In this document: piece by piece, positions 1-5,100 of the stretch
Layout of the letters: each line of letters begins with the position of its first letter
Position numbering within the stretch: position 1 is the stretch's first letter
NCBI GenBank assembly: GCA_905197585.1
Contig: CAJJZO010000114.1
Coordinates: 1-6,045 of the forward strand
DNA from: an uncultured Collinsella sp.
GTDB taxonomy: Bacteria; Actinomycetota; Coriobacteriia; Coriobacteriales; Coriobacteriaceae
Direction of reading: 5' to 3'
Length of the DNA stretch: 6,045 nucleotides
Notes under the pieces: model-generated
Told to the model about the DNA's origin: nothing
The model's input: the letters and a program-made list of their open reading frames with translations, nothing else
Databases searched by the model: none
Made by a program: the position numbers and the translations under genes

Positions 1-674
1 CGACGCCCGATCAGATCGACCCCTCGATCACCGGCCGCGTTCCCGTCTTTGTGGGCGATGATGACCGCTACTTCCCGCAAGCTCCCTTCCAGGGCATGCC
101 GCAGGAGGGCTATACCGCACTGTTCGAGCACATGCTCGACCACGATCTGATTGACGTGTTCTGTGACGTGGATGCTCGCGATCTCTTCGAGATCGACGAG
201 ACCACCGTCAAGATCGACGGCAAGGTCTATGGCGGCGAGATCGTCTACACCGGTCCGCTCGACGAGCTGTTCAACCTCGACCTGGGCGCCCTGCCGTACC
301 GCACGCTTGACATGAAATTCGAGACGCTCGAAATGGACCAGTTCCAGCCCGTGGGCACCGTCAACTACACTACGAGCGAGGACTACACGCGCATTACCGA
401 GTTCAAGAACATGACCGGTCAGGTCCTGCCCGGCAAGACCACCATCATGAAGGAGTACTCCAAGGCTTATACGCCCGGCTCGGGCGAGACGCCATACTAC
501 GCCATTCTTGAGCCCGAGAACCGTGAGCTCTATGAACGCTATCTTGAGCGCGTTCAGAACCTGACGAACTTCCACCCGGTGGGTCGTCTGGCCGAGTATC
601 GTTACTACGATATGGACGCCGTGACCAATTCCGCCCTCGATCTTTCGGATGAGATTATCGCCTGCCATGCATAA
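1..674 (+). CDS. glf: UDP-galactopyranose mutase, C-terminal part (5' end outside window)
   Basis: This flavoenzyme interconverts UDP-galactopyranose and UDP-galactofuranose in the cytoplasm, supplying Galf for surface glycans. The first full codon is at position 3 and the frame stays open to a TAA at 672-674, giving 223 residues. Family members are about 370-390 residues, so the N-terminal FAD-binding part lies upstream of the window. Visible family motifs, in order, are DDRYFPQAPFQGMPQEGYT (about 54-110), VYTGPLDELF (about 243-272), YTRITEFK with its arginine at 390-392, KEYSKAYTPG (about 451-480) and GRLAEYRYYDMD (582-617). In characterised enzymes, the YTR arginine and the tyrosines and aspartate of the last motif line the sugar-nucleotide/flavin pocket. 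A GTG at 51 is internal to the conserved region and is not the start. The stop overlaps the next gene by 8 nt, so the two are probably one operon. The family call is secure; the role of the glycan is inferred. Confidence 0.95.
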   Translation, partial: TPDQIDPSITGRVPVFVGDDDRYFPQAPFQGMPQEGYTALFEHMLDHDLIDVFCDVDARDLFEIDETTVKIDGKVYGGEIVYTGPLDELFNLDLGALPYRTLDMKFETLEMDQFQPVGTVNYTTSEDYTRITEFKNMTGQVLPGKTTIMKEYSKAYTPGSGETPYYAILEPENRELYERYLERVQNLTNFHPVGRLAEYRYYDMDAVTNSALDLSDEIIACHA

Positions 675-1698
675 AGTCATAACATTCGGTATTCCCTCGT
701 ATAACGCCGCCAAGGACATGGACCATTGCATCACCTCCATTCTGGAGGGGAGCAATTACGCTACCGATATCGAGATTATCGTGGTGGACGACGGCTCCAA
801 GGACGAGACGGCCGCCAAGGCCGACGAGTGGGAGGCCCGTTATCCTGGAATCATCCGCGCGGTGCACCAGGAGAATGGCGGTCACGGTATTGCTGTCCTT
901 TCGGGTCTGCGCGAGGCGCAGGGCACCTACTACAAGGTTGTCGACTCGGACGACTGGCTTGACGGCGCTGCCCTTTCGACCATGCTGTCGATTCTGCGTG
1001 GCTTTGAGGAGCGCGACCAGCGCGTTGACCTGTTTATCTCGAACTACGTGTACGAGAAGGTTTACGAGGGCACGCATACCGCTATTGGCTACAAATTTGC
1101 CCTGCCGCGCAAAAAGATCTTTACCTGGGATCAGATCGGTCATTTCCGTCTGGACCAGAATCTGCTCATGCACAGCCTGTGCTATCGCACGGATGTGCTG
1201 CGCGAGTCTAACCTGCCCATGCCGCCGCACACCTTCTACGTGGACAACATCTACGCTTACGTGCCGCTGCCGCGTTGCAAGACCATGTATTACGCCGATA
1301 TCGACCTCTACCGGTACTTTATTGGCCGTGAGGGCCAGAGCGTTAACGAGGCCACGATGGTCAAGCGTCTGGACCAACAGTTCCGCGTTACGCGCATCAT
1401 GATGGAGTCCTACCATTTGTACCAGGACGTTGAGGCTTCGCGCCTGCGCTCGTACATGATGGGCTACTTCACCATGATGATGGCGATCTGCTCGGTGCTT
1501 ACCAAGCTTTCCGAGGAAGATTGCGCCGATGAGCGCCTGAAGACGCTGTGGAATGATTTGAAGGCTTACGACGAGCGCATGTATCGTCGTGCACGCTACG
1601 GCGTGGTGGGCTTCTTTACCAATCTGCGTGGTCGAGCCGGAGACAAAACCACGCTCGGCCTATACCGTCTTGCCTCAAAGATCTTCAAATTCAACTAG
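667..1698 (+). CDS. Family 2 glycosyltransferase (GT-A fold), substrate unknown
   Basis: This is a predicted cytoplasmic or membrane-associated sugar transferase of 343 residues. The N-terminal GT2 domain shows ITFGIPSYNAAKDM (residues 5-18), the nucleotide-binding VVDDGSKDET (39-48), QENGGHGIAVLSGL (68-81) and the metal-binding DSDDW (93-97). The rest of the protein is less conserved and lacks clear transmembrane helices, although YMMGYFTMMMAICSVL near residues 263-278 is hydrophobic. Two in-frame starts exist: ATG 649 (26-nt overlap with glf, 349 aa) and ATG 667 (8-nt overlap). I chose 667 because GT2 proteins usually begin a few residues before the first beta strand. Neither has a good Shine-Dalgarno; GGATGAG at 647-653 lies 13 nt before 667. 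Translation is therefore likely coupled to glf termination. Co-expression with glf suggests a galactofuranosyl or neighbouring-sugar transferase for a surface polysaccharide, but this is inference. Confidence 0.9.
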   Translation: MHKVITFGIPSYNAAKDMDHCITSILEGSNYATDIEIIVVDDGSKDETAAKADEWEARYPGIIRAVHQENGGHGIAVLSGLREAQGTYYKVVDSDDWLDGAALSTMLSILRGFEERDQRVDLFISNYVYEKVYEGTHTAIGYKFALPRKKIFTWDQIGHFRLDQNLLMHSLCYRTDVLRESNLPMPPHTFYVDNIYAYVPLPRCKTMYYADIDLYRYFIGREGQSVNEATMVKRLDQQFRVTRIMMESYHLYQDVEASRLRSYMMGYFTMMMAICSVLTKLSEEDCADERLKTLWNDLKAYDERMYRRARYGVVGFFTNLRGRAGDKTTLGLYRLASKIFKFN

Positions 1699-1737
1699 CT
1701 GCTGAGTAATCGCTGCTGATAGGTTGACTGGGCCCCT

Positions 1738-1834
1738 TGGCCTTTAGTTTGCTACTGCGAACAGTCCTGCTCGCACGGAAAGCACATTAAGTGCTTTCCG
1801 GCTCGTGCGGAACTCGCGACGAACTAAACGGCCA
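1738..1834. repeat. Nested imperfect inverted repeat (97 nt) in the convergent gap
   Basis: The outer arm TGGCC+TTTAGTTTG (1738-1751) pairs with 1820-1834, with one G-T pair and one bulged base at 1829. The inner stem is a perfect 10 bp, CGGAAAGCAC (1776-1785) with GTGCTTTCCG (1791-1800), closing an ATTAA loop. Between them CGCA (1772-1775) can pair with TGCG (1806-1809), leaving a 5-nt bulge. No T-run follows on the + strand, so it is a poor intrinsic terminator for the glycosyltransferase gene. It could be a dispersed REP-like palindromic element, a structured 3' end or an RNA element. The pairing is visible; the role is unknown. Confidence 0.6.
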
Positions 1835-1866
1835 GACCCGCTCGCACGCTCGTCATCATCCCGAAA

Positions 1867-1904
1867 GCTAAATAATTAGAAGGTGCGCCGGCTTTCGCCG
1901 GCGC
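1867..1904 (-). terminator. Rho-independent terminator of thrC
   Basis: Read on the minus strand, a perfect 8-bp stem GCGCCGGC/GCCGGCGC (1897-1904 with 1885-1892) closes a GAAA tetraloop of the stable GNRA type. It is followed by a moderately T-rich tail, ACCTTCTAATTATTT (to about 1870). It begins 12 nt beyond the thrC stop codon. On the + strand the hairpin is followed only by TTAATAAGG, so any help it gives in ending the glf-glycosyltransferase transcript would be weaker. Confidence 0.75.
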
Positions 1905-1916
1905 TTAATAAGGGAT

Positions 1917-3434
1917 CTAGTTGGTGCTCATTCGTTTTGCTGCAGACTCGACGTAGCTTGCCATCTCATCGACGTCGCAGACGTCTTCGAAGCGGACGGG
2001 CTTGGATTCGAGTTCGGCGAGCTGGGTCGGGGCGACCGTGTTGGTGGCCTGCTCGAGCACACGCATAGCCTCAAAATCATCTTCGGGAACGTCGAGGCCC
2101 AGGGCGTCGCAGCAGGCGCGCGGGAACTTGTAGGGGCTGGCGGTCGAAAGCAGCACGCGGGCCTTGGCACCCTCGGCGGGAACGACCTGCTCAAAGACGT
2201 GATAGCCGCAGGCGGTGTGCGGGTCGATCACGTAGCCGTTCGCATCCCAGCAACTCTTGATGGCAGCGCGGACCTCGTCCTCGCTGGCCCAACCGCAGCC
2301 AAAGACGCTCTGAATCTTTGCCAGCAGGTCGGCGGGAACCTCGTAGCGACCAGTCTGTGCCAGCTGCTCCATAAGGCCGGCAACGAGTTCGCAGTCGCCA
2401 TCGGACAGGAAGTAGAGCATGCGCTCGAGGTTGGAGCTAATAAGGATGTCCATCGACGGCGAGATGGTCGTGAAGAACGGGCGGTTACGGTCGTAAACGC
2501 CGGTGGTCAGGAAGTCGGCAAGCACGTTGTTCTTGTCGCTCGCCACGACGAGCTTGGCGACGGGCAGACCCATGCGCTTGGCGTAGTAGCCGGCCAAGAT
2601 ATCGCCGAAGTTGCCGGTCGGTACGCAGAACTCCACGGCGTCGCCGGCCTCGATGGCGCCGGCGCGCAACAGCTGCGCATAGGCGGCAAAGTAGTAGACG
2701 ACCTGCGGTACCAGGCGACCGACATTGATGGAGTTGGCGCTCGAAAGCACCGTGCCGGCGGCCTCCAGACGCTCGGCAAGCTCCTTATCGGCAAAGATGC
2801 GCTTGACGGCGCTCTGAGCGTCGTCAAAGTTGCCGCGGATGCCGCAGACGGCGACGTTGTCGCCCTCCTGCGTGGACATCTGCAGGTTCTGGACGCGGCT
2901 GACCTTGCCCTCGGGATAAAAGACGGTGATGCCCGTGCCCGGAGCGTCGGCAAAACCGGCGAGTGCTGCCTTGCCCGTGTCGCCCGACGTGGCGGTGACG
3001 ATCATGATGCGCTCAGCGCCGCCGTCCTGGGCGGAGGTGCGGGCCATCAGGCGGGGGAGCATCTGTAGGGCGACGTCCTTAAAGGCGCTCGTGGGGCCGC
3101 CAAAGAGCTCCATCACATAGGTCTGAGGGGCGTCGGCGCCCGGCGCAGCGTCGAGTTTGACGAGTGGCGTAACCTCTTCACTCGCGAACGTGCCGCGGTA
3201 TGCCTCGTCGACACACGCCGAAATTTCTTCGGCCGTGTAATCATTCAGTAACATTCCCAACACATCTTGAGCGATTTCAAAGTACGATTTATCTGCAAGC
3301 GAGCTGATATCGACCTGCTGGGTGCCGAGCTCGTCCGAGACAAACAAACCCCCGTCGGGAGCGATGCCGGTGCGGATTGCCACCTTACTTGAGCACGATA
3401 AAGTGCGTCCTCGTGTACTATGATAAGTTCCCAT
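1917..3434 (-). CDS. thrC: Threonine synthase
   Basis: This PLP-dependent cytoplasmic enzyme converts O-phosphohomoserine to threonine plus phosphate, the last step of threonine synthesis. The protein has 505 residues, normal for the longer class of bacterial and fungal threonine synthases. The N-terminal domain starts MGTYHSTRGR. Further motifs are GIAPDGGLFVSDE (23-35), GGPTSAFKD with the PLP Schiff-base lysine K119, ATSGDTGKAA (148-157), SANSINVGRLVPQ (232-244), the phosphate-binding PTGNFGDILAGYYAKRMG (272-289), SPSMDILISSNLERMLY (325-341) and DPHTACGY (404-411). The start at 3434 is chosen because GAGGAG lies 9 nt upstream and the family N-terminus begins there. An in-frame ATG at 3479 would add 15 unconserved residues and sits inside a palindrome. 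It is divergent from the aspartokinase gene across 103 bp and convergent with the glycosyltransferase gene. All expected key residues are present. Confidence 0.97.
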   Translation of the reverse strand: MGTYHSTRGRTLSCSSKVAIRTGIAPDGGLFVSDELGTQQVDISSLADKSYFEIAQDVLGMLLNDYTAEEISACVDEAYRGTFASEEVTPLVKLDAAPGADAPQTYVMELFGGPTSAFKDVALQMLPRLMARTSAQDGGAERIMIVTATSGDTGKAALAGFADAPGTGITVFYPEGKVSRVQNLQMSTQEGDNVAVCGIRGNFDDAQSAVKRIFADKELAERLEAAGTVLSSANSINVGRLVPQVVYYFAAYAQLLRAGAIEAGDAVEFCVPTGNFGDILAGYYAKRMGLPVAKLVVASDKNNVLADFLTTGVYDRNRPFFTTISPSMDILISSNLERMLYFLSDGDCELVAGLMEQLAQTGRYEVPADLLAKIQSVFGCGWASEDEVRAAIKSCWDANGYVIDPHTACGYHVFEQVVPAEGAKARVLLSTASPYKFPRACCDALGLDVPEDDFEAMRVLEQATNTVAPTQLAELESKPVRFEDVCDVDEMASYVESAAKRMSTN

Positions 3435-3443
3435 ATAACACTG

Positions 3444-3449
3444 CTCCTC
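3444..3449 (-). promoter_or_regulatory. Ribosome binding site of thrC
   Basis: The minus strand reads GAGGAG followed by CAGTGTTAT (9 nt) and ATG. This near-perfect Shine-Dalgarno decides the thrC start at 3434 over the upstream in-frame ATG at 3479. Confidence 0.8.
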
Positions 3450-3470
3450 GGATGCCTTGGTCCCAATCGG

Positions 3471-3486
3471 TGAAACCATGGTATCA
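3471..3486. promoter_or_regulatory. Candidate operator: 16-bp near-palindrome between thrC and the aspartokinase gene
   Basis: TGAAACCATGGTATCA matches its own reverse complement at 14 of 16 positions, centred on CCATGG. It lies 37 bp upstream of the thrC start and 51 bp upstream of the aspartokinase start, so one bound dimer could affect both. I could not place convincing -35/-10 boxes for either gene. On the + strand, TTGGTC (3458-3463) and TATCAG (3482-3487) with an 18-bp spacer are weak candidates overlapping the palindrome. The symmetry is visible; the operator role is inference. Confidence 0.35.
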
Positions 3487-3537
3487 GAGCGCGCAAAACA
3501 GGTTTGCAGAGGCTTTTAGAAAGGTAACCTCAAGCCC

Positions 3538-4926
3538 ATGATTAAGATTGCCAAGTTTGGCGGCTCGTCGGTCGCCGACGCCGAACACTTCAAGAAGATC
3601 AAGGCCATCGTCGATGCCGACCCTGCCCGCCGTTTTGTGGTGGTTTCCGCCTGCGGCCGCCGCTTTAAGGGCGACACCAAGGTGACCGACCTGCTCTACC
3701 TGGTTAACGCGCACGTTAAGTATCACGTGTCGTGTGAGGAGCTGCTCGAGGACATTGGCCAGCGCTATTTTGATATCGCTGACGAGTTGGAGCTCACCTA
3801 TCCCATCCGTGAGGAGTTCGCGGCCTTTGCCGAGCGCGCCCGCTCGGGCGGCTACTCCACCGAGGAGCTCGTGAGCCGCGGCGAGTACTTCACCGCTCGC
3901 CTGATGTCCGAGTACCTGGGTCTGCCGTTCCTGGACGCTGCGACGGTTGTGGCATTCCATCACGACGGTACGCTCAGCATGAACCGCACCTCCGAGCTGG
4001 TGCAGGAGTACGGCCAGCAGGGCGGCTTTGTTATGCCCGGTTTCTACGGCGCGACGCGTGAGGGCCAGATCAAGCTGCTCGATCGTGGCGGCGGCGATAT
4101 CTCGGGCTCAATCCTGGCCAAGTGCCTGGGCGCCGACCTGTACGAGAACTGGACCGACGTCTCGGGCTTCTATTCTGCCGATCCGCGTATTGTTCCCGAG
4201 GCTCAGCCCATTGCGCGCGTTACCTACGAGGAGCTGCGCGAGCTTTCGTACATGGGCGCAAGCGTTCTGCACGAGGAGGCCGTGTTCCCTGTGCGCGAGG
4301 CGGGTATTCCGCTGGTCATCAAGAACACCAATGCGCCGCAGGACCCCGGCACCATCATTAGCGAGACGGCTGACGAGGGCGAGGCGGAGCCCATCATTAC
4401 CGGCGTGACCGGCAAACGCGGCTTTGTCGCCATCAATGTGGCCCGCGACCGCACCAAGCCCCGCGTTGGCTTTATGCGCCGCGCTCTTTCGGTCTTCGAG
4501 CGCTATGACGTTTCCGTTGAGCACATGCCCACCGGTGTCGACCGCTTTGGCGCCGTGGTGCAGGAACAGGACGTTCACGATTCGCTGTACTCGCTTGTGA
4601 GCGATATTCAGCAGGAGGTCGAGCCGCTCGAGATCGAGGTCGTCGAGGGCCTGGCGCTTATCGCTACCGTCGGCCGCAACCTGCGTGGTCGTGCCGGCAT
4701 CTCGGGCCATCTGTTTGGCATGCTTGGCCAGGCCGGCGTGAGCGTGCGTATGATTTCGCAGAGCTGCGACGAGATCAACATCATCATTGGCGTGGAGGAG
4801 AAGGACTTCGATCTGGCGATTCGGACCATTTACCGTGCCTTCTCCGATGAGAACGGCATTGTGAAGGTCTCCGACCTGGAGGCTTCCGCGCCGGTCGATC
4901 CTGCTCTGGCTGCGCTCCACAAGTAG
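3538..4926 (+). CDS. lysC: Aspartokinase (aspartate kinase) with C-terminal ACT domains
   Basis: This enzyme phosphorylates aspartate to 4-aspartyl phosphate with ATP, the first step to lysine/diaminopimelate, threonine and methionine. It has 462 residues and is monofunctional, with no homoserine dehydrogenase fusion. The kinase domain (about 1-280) shows KFGGSSVA (6-13), VVVSACGRRFKGDTKVTDLL (34-53), SRGEYFTARL (113-122), RGGGDISGS (183-191) and TDVSGFYSADPR (206-217). Two ACT-type regulatory regions follow, about 295-365 (GFVAINVA...) and 373-440 (ALIATVGRNLRGRAG..., DEINIIIGVEE), implying feedback inhibition by an end-product amino acid that cannot be named from sequence. The start is firm: an in-frame TAG lies at 3517-3519 and ATG 3538 is the first start after it. 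AGAAAGG (3518-3524) is a rather distant Shine-Dalgarno at 13 nt. Glycine at 186 replaces the serine common in the RGGSD motif. The symbol is by family; other aspartokinase names would fit equally. Confidence 0.95.
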   Translation: MIKIAKFGGSSVADAEHFKKIKAIVDADPARRFVVVSACGRRFKGDTKVTDLLYLVNAHVKYHVSCEELLEDIGQRYFDIADELELTYPIREEFAAFAERARSGGYSTEELVSRGEYFTARLMSEYLGLPFLDAATVVAFHHDGTLSMNRTSELVQEYGQQGGFVMPGFYGATREGQIKLLDRGGGDISGSILAKCLGADLYENWTDVSGFYSADPRIVPEAQPIARVTYEELRELSYMGASVLHEEAVFPVREAGIPLVIKNTNAPQDPGTIISETADEGEAEPIITGVTGKRGFVAINVARDRTKPRVGFMRRALSVFERYDVSVEHMPTGVDRFGAVVQEQDVHDSLYSLVSDIQQEVEPLEIEVVEGLALIATVGRNLRGRAGISGHLFGMLGQAGVSVRMISQSCDEINIIIGVEEKDFDLAIRTIYRAFSDENGIVKVSDLEASAPVDPALAALHK

Positions 4927-4938
4927 CTGCTATCTCGC

Positions 4939-4968
4939 TAGATTTTTGGGACTCGCCTCAAAAATCTA
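4939..4968. repeat. AT-rich hairpin just after the aspartokinase gene
   Basis: A perfect 10-bp inverted repeat, TAGATTTTTG (4939-4948) with CAAAAATCTA (4959-4968), encloses a 10-nt loop, GGACTCGCCT. It begins 12 nt after the stop codon. No T-run follows directly, so it may be a 3'-end stabiliser or first part of a two-hairpin termination region rather than a terminator on its own. Confidence 0.6.
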
Positions 4969-4977
4969 CGGCGGGGC

Positions 4978-4999
4978 GTTTCGTTTCGGTTTCGTTTCG
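4978..4999 (+). repeat. Perfect tandem repeat, 2 x 11 bp (GTTTCGTTTCG)
   Basis: GTTTCGTTTCG occupies 4978-4988 and again 4989-4999 without mismatch. It connects the AT-rich hairpin to the GC-rich terminator. CGGGGCG occurs directly before it (4972-4978) and again just after it (5001-5007), so the whole segment looks like a local duplication or slippage product. Confidence 0.75.
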
Positions 5000-5030
5000 A
5001 CGGGGCGGGTTTCGTGCCCGCCCCGTTCTT
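5000..5030 (+). terminator. Rho-independent terminator of the aspartokinase gene
   Basis: A perfect 10-bp stem, ACGGGGCGGG (5000-5009) with CCCGCCCCGT (5017-5026), closes a 7-nt loop, TTTCGTG, and runs into the T-rich tail TTCTTGT. It ends the aspartokinase transcript about 74 nt after its stop and separates it from asd. This suggests that asd has its own promoter or depends on readthrough. Confidence 0.8.
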
Positions 5031-5031
5031 G

Positions 5032-5051
5032 TATACACTGGCAACAATAAT
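5032..5051 (+). promoter_or_regulatory. asd: Possible asd promoter (-10 region)
   Basis: Right after the terminator, two -10-like boxes appear: TATACA/TACACT (5032-5039) and AATAAT (5046-5051, five of six matches to TATAAT). Neither has a convincing -35 box at 16-18 bp, because that space is filled by the terminator stem. A start 50-60 nt before asd would be normal. This is a weak call resting mainly on position. Confidence 0.3.
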
Positions 5052-5083
5052 CGGCCTGCTTGGCGTGCGGGCAAAAGCCACAA

Positions 5084-5096
5084 CCTTTAAAGGGGG
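5084..5096 (+). promoter_or_regulatory. asd: asd ribosome binding site overlapping a 10-bp palindrome
   Basis: AAAGGGGGA (5089-5097) lies a few bases before ATG 5101 and is a strong Shine-Dalgarno. Its first half belongs to the perfect palindrome CCTTTAAAGG (5084-5093). Self-pairing at that site within one RNA would be sterically tight because there is no loop. Confidence 0.7.
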
Positions 5097-5100
5097 AAGC

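Noticed and set aside
655..1416. - strand open frame (253 codons) antisense to the glycosyltransferase gene
   Set aside because: It is a shadow frame. The sense frame carries clear GT2 motifs and the antisense product has no recognisable domain.
1776..1800. Intrinsic terminator of the glycosyltransferase gene
   Set aside because: The 10-bp stem is good, but the following bases GCTCGTGCGG contain no T-run. It is kept only as part of the nested repeat.
1699..1916. Small gene, tRNA or other RNA gene in the convergent gap
   Set aside because: No cloverleaf, no ORF with a start and ribosome site, and no known RNA motif was seen beyond the two hairpin structures.
2199..3068. Long + strand open frame (289 codons) antisense to thrC
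   Set aside because: It is a shadow of thrC: GC-rich third positions suppress stops on the opposite strand. The protein is low-complexity V/A/G/D-rich, matches no family I know, and has no ribosome site.
3435..3479. N-terminal extension of thrC to the ATG at 3479
   Set aside because: The extra 15 residues are not part of the family N-terminus, and the strong GAGGAG site is placed for the ATG at 3434.
3435..3537. Lysine riboswitch, T-box or leader-peptide attenuator upstream of the aspartokinase gene or thrC
   Set aside because: The gap is only 103 nt, too short for a lysine riboswitch. No T-box sequence, leader ORF rich in Thr/Lys or terminator hairpin is visible.
3484..3963. - strand open frame (159 codons) over the aspartokinase start, as a possible gene next to thrC
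   Set aside because: It overlaps the conserved aspartokinase N-terminus and the shared promoter gap, and its product resembles no known family.
4108..4920. Long - strand open frame (270 codons) antisense to the aspartokinase gene
   Set aside because: This is the same codon-bias artefact. The sense strand has all aspartokinase motifs across this stretch.
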